From Pseudomonas vanderleydeniana (GTDB taxonomy: Bacteria > Pseudomonadota > Gammaproteobacteria > Pseudomonadales > Pseudomonadaceae): DNA of 64,000 nucleotides. Position 1 is the first letter of the stretch, and every line of letters begins with the position of its first letter. Of the stretch, positions 18,284 to 26,002 are shown in pieces. The stretch lies in contig NZ_CP077093.1 in the NCBI RefSeq assembly GCF_014268755.2, positions 3,522,001 through 3,586,000 of the forward strand. The letters run 5' to 3'. Position numbers and translations under genes: made by a program. The notes under the pieces are model-generated. The model saw nothing but the letters and a program-made list of their open reading frames with translations, did not search any database and was not told where the DNA came from.

Positions 18284-18739
18284 TCACCCGATCGATATCT
18301 CCAGGATCTCGTCTCCCAACTCATCCAGAGTGCCTGTCGACACCCAGCCCAAGTGCCGGTAGAAACCATGGGAGCGCACGTTCGGATCGCTGGCGCAGGC
18401 GAGGAACAGGCGATTGAACCCTTGGTTTCGCAGATACTGCACCATCATTTCCAGGAGCCGCTTGCCGATGCCTTGCCCCTCATGGGCGGGAAGCAGCGCC
18501 AGCACGGCGATTTCACCGGTACCCCGGTCACCGAAACAGTAGCCAATGACCTGGCCCTCCACGCAGGCAACGAAACCAGGAAGGTTGTCGTCGCGAATGC
18601 CTGCACTCCAGGAGTCGACCGTGATGCCCAGCGCGCGCAGGTCCTGCTCGCTGAACGCATTTTCCCTGGTCAGCCCCCTGATGGTGATGCAGGTCGCGGC
18701 GTCATCGGGTTCGGCACGGCGAAAGGTAAGATGGGTCAC
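18284..18739 (-). CDS. GNAT-family N-acetyltransferase
   Basis: A 151-residue single-domain acetyltransferase. The acetyl-CoA binding motif A is visible as VLALLPAHEGQGIGKRLLEMM, and the C-terminal motif B as LACASDPNVRSHGFYRHLGW. It transfers acetyl from acetyl-CoA to an amine; nothing in the sequence or neighbours identifies the acceptor. It is monocistronic or read with the cytochrome b561 gene upstream on the same strand, 25 bases away. Confidence 0.85.
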   Translation of the reverse strand: MTHLTFRRAEPDDAATCITIRGLTRENAFSEQDLRALGITVDSWSAGIRDDNLPGFVACVEGQVIGYCFGDRGTGEIAVLALLPAHEGQGIGKRLLEMMVQYLRNQGFNRLFLACASDPNVRSHGFYRHLGWVSTGTLDELGDEILEISIG

Positions 18740-18764
18740 GACTCTGATCCCTCCGTTTTTCAGG

Positions 18765-19286
18765 TCAGCGTTTGAGCATCCTACCCAACACTGAGCGTCC
18801 CATCACCTGGTGTTGCACCACCGCCAGCAAATGCAGGCCGACCAGGGCGCCTAGCAAGGCGCACATCACATGGTGTTCCTGATGCAATTGCGCCAGTGCC
18901 GAGTTGGAGTGGATCAACTGCGGCAGTTCGAACAGATCGAGCATCTCCACCGGGTGATTCATCATCAGCACGCCGGTGACCAGCACTCCTGTCACCATGG
19001 CATAGATCGCGATATGCGCAAGCCCCGCCAGGCGCGCCTGCAGGCCCCTGTGCCTGGGAGGCGGAGAGGCCTTTATCGCCAACCATAGACGCCAGGCGAA
19101 GAACGGGATGAAGAGGCTGGTGAGCTGGGGGTTGAACGACTCGACCCATTGCCGAAAGGGTGCCTGCTGGTCCAGCAGACTTACCCCGAATCCGCTGAAG
19201 GTCGCCCACAGGATCACGGCGGCGGAGAGCCAGTGCAGGAAGATACGCGGTCCGGAGTAGGCGCCTGCTTCGCTGTCCTTGAGCAT
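18765..19286 (-). CDS. Cytochrome b561-family membrane protein
   Basis: About 173 residues with four membrane helices and histidines placed to bind two b-type hemes (IFLHWLSAAVILWA near the N-terminus, LAHIAIYAMVTGVLVTGVLMM, and HQEHHVMCALLGALVGLHLLA near the end). Such proteins move electrons between quinol and periplasmic acceptors or quench superoxide. The ATG at 19286 fits the family start but lacks a clear ribosome site. A TTG at 19316 has AAGG upstream and is an alternative. A Fur-like site lies about 45 bases upstream, suggesting iron control. Confidence 0.8.
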   Translation of the reverse strand: MLKDSEAGAYSGPRIFLHWLSAAVILWATFSGFGVSLLDQQAPFRQWVESFNPQLTSLFIPFFAWRLWLAIKASPPPRHRGLQARLAGLAHIAIYAMVTGVLVTGVLMMNHPVEMLDLFELPQLIHSNSALAQLHQEHHVMCALLGALVGLHLLAVVQHQVMGRSVLGRMLKR

Positions 19287-19330
19287 CGGCGTGGAGGGGG
19301 GGTGGTTATGAGTCAACGGAATGCCTTGAG

Positions 19331-19351
19331 AGAAATGAGTCTGATTCTCAT
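19331..19351. promoter_or_regulatory. Putative Fur box upstream of cytochrome b561
   Basis: The stretch agaaatgagtctgattctca (plus strand) holds two facing hexamer-like halves, aatgag and gattctc. By eye it matches about 11 of 16 core positions of the GATAATGATAATCATTATC consensus. It lies between the divergent b561 gene and the small gene at 19511. Confidence 0.4.
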
Positions 19352-19510
19352 AGATGGCAGAAGGATATCCCTCTGGGAATGCGCTGTAAATTCTGACGTT
19401 TCGGGTGGTTTTCGGGATTGAAGCGAGACAGATACTTGAAACCGTCAAGAAATCCGAATGAACCCTCGTTGGTACGCCCCGCCTAACGCAAGACACAAGG
19501 GAGGAAAACC

Positions 19511-19732
19511 ATGCAAATCGAATATGTCTGGATCGCCCTGGCGGTGGTGGTATTGCTGGTCGAGTTGTGGGCTATCAGGAGCGTGCTCAGGAGCGGACGG
19601 AGCGCCGGCACTAAGGGGCTATGGATCGTGGTGCTGATCTGGGTACCGTTGCTGGGGCTGGTGCTCTGGTTCTTCATCGGTCCCAAGGCGCCGACTCGGG
19701 AGTTGCCAGTCGCCCAGCAGGGCCGGAGCTAG
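19511..19732 (+). CDS. Small PLDc_N-domain membrane protein
   Basis: A 73-residue protein with two membrane segments (YVWIALAVVVLLVELWAI and GLWIVVLIWVPLLGLVLWFF) and the conserved ending LWFFIGPK. This is the PLDc_N (cardiolipin synthase N-terminal) domain found as free-standing small proteins in proteobacteria. It has an excellent ribosome site (GGGAGGAAAACC). No catalytic HKD motif is present, so it is not an enzyme by itself; the role is unknown. Confidence 0.8.
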   Translation: MQIEYVWIALAVVVLLVELWAIRSVLRSGRSAGTKGLWIVVLIWVPLLGLVLWFFIGPKAPTRELPVAQQGRS

Positions 19733-19792
19733 AGGTTTCAGGTCGCTTGAAAAACGGGAAACCGGACTTCCCGTTTCGATCTGCACTGGCGG

Positions 19793-20692
19793 CTATGTCG
19801 GGTCTTCAAGGCTACGGGTAGCCTGCCAGCACACCAGCGACCCCACGGTGACCAGCACTGCGCCTTGCCAGAACTGGGTTGTCAGCGCGGCGCCCAGCCA
19901 CACCGCCGAAAACGCCGAGGACAGCACGGGGGCGAAGTAGGAGGCGGTCGCCAGCAGCGTGAGATTGCCGCGGATGATGCCCAGGTTCCAGAGGGCATAT
20001 CCACCAGCCATCGCGGCGGCGGCGGCGAACAGCTCCAGCCCGCTGCCGAGCGTCAGGGCGGGAATCACCTCGCTGCTCAGCAGGTATTTCAGCCAGAGGA
20101 CGAGTGCCGTAACCACGAAAAACAGCACCACCAGGTTCTGCCCGCCCGCATATCGGCGAGTGACGTTGCAATACAGGGCGAATCCGATCGCACCCCCGAA
20201 TGCCAGGCTGTAGCTCAGCGGGTTGGAGCCGATGTTGGCGGCGATGCTCGGAAGTGAAAGGCTGTTGCCGCTCACTACCCAGACAATCCCGAACAGCGCC
20301 AGGATCGAGCCTGGCACAATGATCCAGCGGGCCCGTTGCCCATTCATGACGATTGCCAACAGCACCGTCATGCACGGCCACAGGTAGTTCACCACGCCCA
20401 ATTGAATGGCCTGGGTGTTGCTGATGGCGAAGCCAAGGGACAGCGACAGGCAGACCTCATAAGCCACGAACAGCGCAGTGCCCAGTATCAGGTAGATAGG
20501 GGGAGTGGAGCGCAGGCGTGGTTTGCCCAGCAGGACCAGCAGCAGGAGGCTGCCCAGGGTGTAGATCATCGCCGAGCCGCCCAACGGCCCGAAACTGGAA
20601 GTCACGCTTCTGATCAGGCCGGAGGCTGTGCTCCACAGAATGATCGCCAACAATCCGCACGCCGTTGCGGCGCGCTCGCTACGAACCCGCAT
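19793..20692 (-). CDS. yddG: Aromatic amino acid exporter YddG (DMT superfamily)
   Basis: A 299-residue transporter with ten hydrophobic segments. It resembles E. coli YddG along its length as I recall it (LIRSVTSSFGPLGGSAMIYTL, VAYEVCLSLSLGFA, VNYLWPCMTVLLAIVMNGQ, SYFAPVLSSAFSAVWL). YddG exports aromatic amino acids and some toxic analogues from the cytoplasm. It stands alone. The start at 20692 is the first ATG of the frame, and its product reaches the first helix directly. Confidence 0.85.
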   Translation of the reverse strand: MRVRSERAATACGLLAIILWSTASGLIRSVTSSFGPLGGSAMIYTLGSLLLLVLLGKPRLRSTPPIYLILGTALFVAYEVCLSLSLGFAISNTQAIQLGVVNYLWPCMTVLLAIVMNGQRARWIIVPGSILALFGIVWVVSGNSLSLPSIAANIGSNPLSYSLAFGGAIGFALYCNVTRRYAGGQNLVVLFFVVTALVLWLKYLLSSEVIPALTLGSGLELFAAAAAMAGGYALWNLGIIRGNLTLLATASYFAPVLSSAFSAVWLGAALTTQFWQGAVLVTVGSLVCWQATRSLEDPT

Positions 20693-20780
20693 TTTGTCCT
20701 CTCGATCAGGAAATTGGCGACATCCTACAAGCCCTGCCGCTGAATAGGCGATGAGCTGAAGAAACGACGTCGCAACCAGG

Positions 20781-20819
20781 CTAGTGGCCTATATCCGAAC
20801 TCACCCTACAGGCCACTAG
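20781..20819. repeat. Perfect 10-bp inverted repeat in the yddG-MFS gap
   Basis: The arms ctagtggcct (20781-20790) and aggccactag (20810-20819) are perfectly complementary around a 19-base loop. No T-run follows, so it is not an obvious terminator. The rest of 20693-20964 shows no gene. It may be an operator or a cruciform-forming repeat. Confidence 0.5.
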
Positions 20820-20964
20820 GCCACGTGCAGAACGGTGTGGCCGATCAACGGCCGTGACGGCTCGCATAGGTGCGCGGTGGTCTCCCTCAACTCCGGGAAT
20901 CCGATAACTAATCCTCGATCCTGCCGTGCTAGAAAGGCGCTCTTCTCATGTCTGGATCGCACCG

Positions 20965-22164
20965 ATGAATTCTCCCTCGACCGGCACGACAGCCCCGCGT
21001 TTTGGCCTGTTCTGCATGGCCAGCTTTCTCCTCTCCATTTCCTACGGGGCGACGTTCCTGTTGTCCTTGCTGGTGAGGTCCTTTGGTGCGGGTGAGCGTG
21101 AGGCCGGGCAGGTCTTTGCCGTTGCGATGGTCAGTACGCTGGTGGCCGTGCTCGGTTCCGGGCATGTGCTGCAGCGCCTGGGAGCACCGCGCAGCATTGC
21201 CCTGGGCGCTGTTTTCCTGGTCATCGCCTCTGCGGGATTTGCCATGGTGTCGGGGCTGGGTCTTGCGCTGTCAGCCTGTGGTTTCATCCTCGGTGTCGGT
21301 TGGGGGCTGTTCTACACGGTCGGCCCGATCATGGTGGCAGCGATGGTCGAGCCACAGCGCCGTACCCACTGTTTCGCACTGCTGTCGGGGAGCATGCTGA
21401 CCGGTATCGGCAGCGGGCCGTTGCTGGGCAAGCTGGCGGCTCATGCGGGTCTGCCAGTGCAAGCGGCTTTTGCTTGTGCAGCAGTTGCCGCATTACTGGG
21501 CGGGCTTTATTTCTGGCGCCTGGGGGCGAGGGAGGAAACCCGAATGCGTTCAAGCGAACGGGTACAGATCAGTCTCAAGGCGACGGCGCAGGTGCTGCGT
21601 TCGCCGTCCGGGCTGTCGATTCTCATGGTTGGCCTGGGCGGTGCGGTTTTCGGCGTCATGGGCAGTTTCCAGACCAGTTACGCGGCAGGCCTCGGGCTGG
21701 ACTATTCGCTGTTTTTCATTGGGTTCATGGGCGCAGCCATTGCCTGCCGGCTACTGGTCGCCAAGTGGGTGGTTCAACGTAATCCGTTCTCGGCCTCCTG
21801 CGTATTGACCAGCCTGATGCTGGTCGCGGTGCTCGGTTTTGGCGAGTGGGTCCACGACAGCCTTGGCTACTGGCTGACGGCTGCGCTGTTGGGCGTCGGC
21901 TACGGCCTGAACTACTCGGTGATCAATGGCCTGGCGGCCAACGAGGCGCCACCCGGGCTGACGGCCCAGGCACTGCTGCTGTTCAGCCTGTCCTACTTCA
22001 TTGGGGTGTTCGGTTTTCCCTTCATCGCCGGCAAACTGATCAGCCATACCGGTGTTCAGGGGATGCTGTGGGGGGTAGGAGTGGTGGCGGCGCTGGTCTG
22101 GATGGTGAGTGTCGGGCGCTGGCTGTTCTGGCGCTTTGCCAGGGCGGAGTGGGTGACGCGCTAG
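20965..22164 (+). CDS. MFS transporter
   Basis: A 399-residue major facilitator with twelve hydrophobic segments. Typical features include the loop 2-3 region QRLGAPRSIALGAV, the charged central loop RLGAREETRMRSSERVQ, and LLGVGYGLNYSVINGLAANEAP in the second half. The ATG at 20965 leads straight into helix 1 (FGLFCMASFLLSISYGATFL); a GTG 39 bases upstream is possible. The substrate is unknown and no associated enzyme or regulator is adjacent. Confidence 0.85.
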   Translation: MNSPSTGTTAPRFGLFCMASFLLSISYGATFLLSLLVRSFGAGEREAGQVFAVAMVSTLVAVLGSGHVLQRLGAPRSIALGAVFLVIASAGFAMVSGLGLALSACGFILGVGWGLFYTVGPIMVAAMVEPQRRTHCFALLSGSMLTGIGSGPLLGKLAAHAGLPVQAAFACAAVAALLGGLYFWRLGAREETRMRSSERVQISLKATAQVLRSPSGLSILMVGLGGAVFGVMGSFQTSYAAGLGLDYSLFFIGFMGAAIACRLLVAKWVVQRNPFSASCVLTSLMLVAVLGFGEWVHDSLGYWLTAALLGVGYGLNYSVINGLAANEAPPGLTAQALLLFSLSYFIGVFGFPFIAGKLISHTGVQGMLWGVGVVAALVWMVSVGRWLFWRFARAEWVTR

Positions 22165-22212
22165 CCACTAGCGGGCACTTCACTGTAGTGACGCGCTTCG
22201 ATACCTGACAGG

Positions 22213-22246
22213 CCGTGGGCAGCGAACTGCCGCTCGATGCCCACGG
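22213..22246. terminator. Hairpin between convergent MFS and HDOD genes
   Basis: The arms ccgtgggc and gcccacgg form an 8-bp GC-rich stem with an 18-base loop, between the convergent stops at 22164 and 22257. There is no T-tract on the plus side, so termination there may be Rho-assisted. Confidence 0.4.
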
Positions 22247-22256
22247 CCCGGGCTGG

Positions 22257-23075
22257 TCAGGCAAGAAAGTCGGCGAAGGCCTTGTCCTGTTCCAGTACCT
22301 GGGGCAGCTTGTCGAACAGCGCGTCGAGGTCCACGTCCTCGAACAGAGGGCCACCCAAGGCATTGCGCGCCTCGGCGTCCGGCCCGCCATGCCGCTCCAG
22401 CTCGTCGCAGATTTCCATGGCCTGGGCGATGATCCGCGCGTAGGGCTGTCCAGCAGGTGCCAGGTGCGGTTGGGCCTGGTAGCGGATGGCCGACTGGATG
22501 GTCAGTGGAAGATTCCAGCGTTTACCCAGCTCCGCGCCCACTTCCGGGTAGCCGAAGCCCAGTTGCTGGGTTTCACTGGCGGCGCGGCTGGTGGTGCCGC
22601 TGGCACCCTTGATACGTGCGGCGTAGTCCGGTGCACCGGTCTGGATCAACAGCTCGCCGATGTCGTGCATGACCCCGCAGGTGAACGCCACTTCAGCATC
22701 GAGGCCGGCCTGACGCGCCAGAAGGCGACTGACACTGGCGACCTGGAAACTACGGCCCCAGAACACCTTGAGATCGAAACCGGGTGCCGACTTGAAGGCC
22801 CCGGTCACGGCCGAAGCCAGCACCAGGGTGCGCAATACGTTGAAACCCAGGCGCATGGCCGCATCCTCGATGCTGGCCGACTCGCGGGCGCCCTTGAAAC
22901 GCGCCGAGTTCGCCAGGCGCAGCACCTTGGCGGCGATCACCGGGTCACGTTCGATGTTGCGTGCCACGTTTTCGAGGCTTTCGTTACGGTTGTCGAATTG
23001 CTGGACCAATTCCAGGGCAACCTGGGGAATGCTGGGAAGACTGTGCAACTGCGCAAACAACGTATCGATATCCAT
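22257..23075 (-). CDS. HDOD-domain signalling protein
   Basis: A 272-residue protein made of one HDOD domain, the non-catalytic relative of HD phosphohydrolases. The N-terminus LPSIPQVALELVQQFDNRNESLENVARNIERDPVIAAKVLRLANSA is diagnostic, and the later MHDIGELLI preserves part of the HD fold. HDOD proteins act as scaffolds in motility, biofilm or stress signalling. No GGDEF or EAL domain is attached or adjacent. The ATG at 23075 opens the conserved region. Confidence 0.88.
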   Translation of the reverse strand: MDIDTLFAQLHSLPSIPQVALELVQQFDNRNESLENVARNIERDPVIAAKVLRLANSARFKGARESASIEDAAMRLGFNVLRTLVLASAVTGAFKSAPGFDLKVFWGRSFQVASVSRLLARQAGLDAEVAFTCGVMHDIGELLIQTGAPDYAARIKGASGTTSRAASETQQLGFGYPEVGAELGKRWNLPLTIQSAIRYQAQPHLAPAGQPYARIIAQAMEICDELERHGGPDAEARNALGGPLFEDVDLDALFDKLPQVLEQDKAFADFLA

Positions 23076-23292
23076 GGTAAGGCTCTCTTCGTCCAGTGGA
23101 GACTCTTTACGATAGGCAATTTTTCGCGCTCTGCACGGCGTTTTCGAGTGCTATTGCGAAGCCAGAGACCGCCGCCCGATCAAGGGCAGTACCTGAGCGG
23201 AGCCCCTGGGGCAGGCCATTCACTGTCCACTTGGGCGTGCCCTCCACGACGCTCCGCGCCCGCTCTGGTGACGCCGGACGTCACAGGCAGCA

Positions 23293-23313
23293 TTCCCACG
23301 CAGAGCGTGGGAA
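23293..23313. repeat. Pseudomonas intergenic palindrome (TTCCCACGC-AGA-GCGTGGGAA)
   Basis: A 9-bp perfect inverted repeat around AGA, of the type common between genes in fluorescent pseudomonads. Related half-copies (gacgctccgcgc) precede it at about 23250-23262. It lies in the 260-base gap 23076-23335, which holds no gene. Confidence 0.65.
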
Positions 23314-23335
23314 CGATCAGTGGATTCGCGTCTTC

Positions 23336-24079
23336 CTAGGAAATTTCAGTCGATGGAAAGAGAGCTTTCGTTTCGGTGCTGGGCTCCGTTTGTCGAGCCG
23401 GTGCGGTTTTTCGCTTGCGGGTCAGTACACCCGCCAGCAAATCGAGGCTGGTGCAGAACACGAAGTACACCAACGCCACGAACAGGAAGATCTCCGTCGG
23501 ATGAACCATCACCCGGTTGCTCACCTGCGTCGCGACGAAAGACAACTCTCCCACGCCAATCACATACGCCAGCGACGTATCCTTGATCAGTGAGACCCAC
23601 TGGTTGAGAAACGACGGCAGCATGATCGGCAATGCCTGGGGCAGGATGATCAGGCGCATGACCTGTACCGGCCGCATGCCCAACGCCCGCGCCGCAGCCC
23701 ATTGGCCGGCGGGCAGGCTCTGGATGCCGGCATGCACTGAGTACGCGAGGTAGGCACCGCCGATCAGCGACAGGGCACAGACCACGGTGAACAGCGCCGG
23801 GATGTCGAAATGGAACAGGATCGGCAGCAGGAAGTAGCTCCAGAAGATCAGCATCAGTACGGGAATTGCACGCAGGAAACCCAATGCCGCAATCAATGTG
23901 CCTTTAGGCCAGCCCTTGAGGGTGCTCAGCGCAATGCCCAGCACCAGGCCCAGGAGGGCGGCACTGACCCCGGAAAGGACGCTCAACACCAGTGTCAGGG
24001 CGGCACCGCCGAGCGGGCCGTTGGGATAGGCGCCCAGCAGGAAGTAGTCGAGGTTGTCGGTGATGACGGAAAAATCCAT
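23336..24079 (-). CDS. Polar amino-acid ABC transporter permease (HisM/GlnP type)
   Basis: A 247-residue inner-membrane permease. Membrane helices (LTLVLSVLSGVSAALLGLVLGIAL and others) surround the family's EAA motif region (GQWAAARALGMRPVQVMRLIILPQALPIMLP). It follows the partner permease by three bases, so the pair forms the heterodimeric channel. The short C-terminal tail (KRKTAPARQTEPSTETK) is hydrophilic. No ATPase gene follows. Confidence 0.9.
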   Translation of the reverse strand: MDFSVITDNLDYFLLGAYPNGPLGGAALTLVLSVLSGVSAALLGLVLGIALSTLKGWPKGTLIAALGFLRAIPVLMLIFWSYFLLPILFHFDIPALFTVVCALSLIGGAYLAYSVHAGIQSLPAGQWAAARALGMRPVQVMRLIILPQALPIMLPSFLNQWVSLIKDTSLAYVIGVGELSFVATQVSNRVMVHPTEIFLFVALVYFVFCTSLDLLAGVLTRKRKTAPARQTEPSTETKALFPSTEIS

Positions 24080-24082
24080 GAC

Positions 24083-24811
24083 TCAGGCGGCTCCCTGACG
24101 ATAACGCTTGGTCTGGCGGACCCATTGGCCCGCCGCTTCGATCAACGCAATGCTGAAGATGTAGAGCAGGGTGGCGAAACCGAAGGCCTGGAAGGTCTTG
24201 AAGGTTTCGGTCTCGACCTGGCGCGAGGCATAGGACAGCTCGGCCAGGCCGATGGCCATGGTCAACGAGGAGTTCTTCAAGGCATTCATGTATTGCCCCA
24301 GCAGCGGCCCCAGGGCCGTACGCAGGGCCTGCGGCAAGACCACGTAGCGCCACACCTGTGCCGGGCGCAGGCCCATGGCCAGGCCGGCCTCACGCTGCTG
24401 TGGGCGCACCGAGGCTACGCCAGCACGGAATTCTTCGGCAATGAAAGCCGAGGTGTAGAGCATCAGGCCCCAGAATCCGGCGATGAACTCGAAGGACGGC
24501 CAGTTGAGTGTCACGCCGGCAAGCGTCACTTCATGAGGCAGGTTGAGCCAGCTCACCAGCTCTTCGGGCAGTAGCGCACTGACGCCGAAGTACCAGAAGA
24601 ACAGTTGCACCAGCAGCGGTGTGTTACGCAGCAGCGCCAGGTAGCTGCGTGCTGGCCAGGCCAGCCAGCGTGAACCGGACAGCCGCGCCAGGCACACCAG
24701 GAAGCCAAGCCCGGTGGCGACCAGGCAGACCACGGCAGACAGCGCCAGCGTCAGGACAAATCCATCGAACAGCCATTTCAGGTACTGCGGGCCGAGCAAT
24801 TCACCAAACAT
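24083..24811 (-). CDS. Polar amino-acid ABC transporter permease (HisQ/GlnP type)
   Basis: A 242-residue permease. The N-terminus carries YLKWLFDGFVLTLALSAVVC, and the coupling loop reads EFRAGVASVRPQQREAGLAMGLRPAQVWRYVVLPQALR, typical of the His/Glu/Asp/cystine importer family. It lies between the receptor gene (76 bases upstream) and the second permease gene. With them it forms a three-gene operon that lacks an ATP-binding gene. Confidence 0.9.
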   Translation of the reverse strand: MFGELLGPQYLKWLFDGFVLTLALSAVVCLVATGLGFLVCLARLSGSRWLAWPARSYLALLRNTPLLVQLFFWYFGVSALLPEELVSWLNLPHEVTLAGVTLNWPSFEFIAGFWGLMLYTSAFIAEEFRAGVASVRPQQREAGLAMGLRPAQVWRYVVLPQALRTALGPLLGQYMNALKNSSLTMAIGLAELSYASRQVETETFKTFQAFGFATLLYIFSIALIEAAGQWVRQTKRYRQGAA

Positions 24812-24887
24812 CGATCACGAAGTCCATCCAGAAGACAAAGAGCCCGCACGGCGAACCGGGCAGGCTGTGGGGCCGCAGGGGCAGTGA

Positions 24888-25694
24888 TCAGCTCTTGTCG
24901 CCGATCTTGTACAGGCGGGTCAGCGGGGTCTTGGTGTCCGGGCCGAACCAAGTGTCGTAGATCTTCTGCGCCTGGCCCTTGGCCTCCAGTTCCACCAGCG
25001 TCTGGTTGACCACCTCGGTCAGCGCCGTCTCGCCCTTGGGCACGCCCACGCCGATCAGGTCGTTGGAGATGGTGAAGGGCGGCACTTCGTACTTGTCCTT
25101 GTCCGGCACGTTGGCCAGCAGGCCGATCAGTTTCGGGCCGTCCTGGGTGATGGCCTGGACGTTGCCGTTGCGCAGGGCCGTGAAGGCAAAGGGGGTGTCG
25201 TCGTAGGCCACGACCTTGGCACCCGGGAATTTCTCACGCAGCACGCCTTCGTTGGTGGTGCCCTTGTCGACGCCGACGCGCCACTTGTTCAGGTCGTCCT
25301 GGGACTTGAGGGTGCCTTTCTTGACGATGAACTGCTGGCCGGAGCTGAAGTAGGGAATGCTGAAGTTGACCTGCTCGGCACGTTCCGGGGTGATGGTGAA
25401 GTTGGCCAGCACCAGGTCGACCTTGTTCGCCACCAGCAAGGGCACGCGGTTGGCCGGGTTGGTCGGCTGCAGTTGCAGCTTCACGCCGAGCTTGTCGGCG
25501 ATGGCCTTGGCATAGTCCACGTCCAGGCCTTCGATCTGTTTGGTCTTGGCATCGATGAAGCCGAAGGGCGGGTTGCTGTCGAACGAGGCGACGCGCAATA
25601 CGCCGGATTTCTTGATGTCTTCCAGGCGGTCGGCATGGGCCAGGCCCGAGACGATCGCGAGGGTGAGGGCAGTGAGGGCAGTCAATTTTTTCAT
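24888..25694 (-). CDS. Polar amino-acid ABC transporter substrate-binding protein
   Basis: A 268-residue periplasmic receptor with a Sec signal peptide (MKKLTALTALTLAIVSGLAHA). The SBP_bac_3 fold opens with GVLRVASFDSNPPFGFID and continues with GLDVDYAKAIADKLGVKLQ, ANFTITPERAEQVNFSIPYF and VGVDKGTTNEGVLREKFPG. Receptors of this subgroup bind glutamate/aspartate, cystine or related compounds. The divergent MetNIQ-type operon favours a sulfur amino acid, but this is an inference. It is the first gene of its operon, reading away from the control region 25695-26002. Confidence 0.9.
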   Translation of the reverse strand: MKKLTALTALTLAIVSGLAHADRLEDIKKSGVLRVASFDSNPPFGFIDAKTKQIEGLDVDYAKAIADKLGVKLQLQPTNPANRVPLLVANKVDLVLANFTITPERAEQVNFSIPYFSSGQQFIVKKGTLKSQDDLNKWRVGVDKGTTNEGVLREKFPGAKVVAYDDTPFAFTALRNGNVQAITQDGPKLIGLLANVPDKDKYEVPPFTISNDLIGVGVPKGETALTEVVNQTLVELEAKGQAQKIYDTWFGPDTKTPLTRLYKIGDKS

Positions 25695-26002
25695 GGGGAT
25701 CTCAACACTTGATGGATGATTCGGCGCCGAGTCTTGCAGCCCAATGGTCGACCAACAAAAGAATATAAAAGAATTTATTGATATCTTTTAAGAATAAGTC
25801 GATTTCCCGGGCTCTCCCCGTAACTCGCGTTCCAGAGCCTTCCAGGCAAGAGAGGGGGAAGGTCAGCGGCAACCTGCCTGTGTGATGACGAGCGAGTCGA
25901 GTACGAAACTAAGCTAATTCTAAAAAGATATTTATTGATGATTTTTAAGATCAGATAGTTTTATGTGAAAGACAAATCCGTTCCGATCACAGGGAGTGAA
26001 GC
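25695..26002. promoter_or_regulatory. AT-rich divergent control region with a long imperfect direct repeat
   Basis: This 308-base gap separates two divergent uptake operons. Two AT-rich islands, 25767-25797 and 25922-25953, share a direct repeat of about 28 bases with few differences: AAAAGA, ATTTATTGAT and TTTTAAGA in the same order. One copy lies close to each start (about 73 bases before the minus-strand gene and 50 before the plus-strand gene). This suggests a shared regulator such as CysB or another sulfur-starvation factor, but the factor is not identified. Between the islands the sequence is GC-rich and featureless. Confidence 0.5.
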
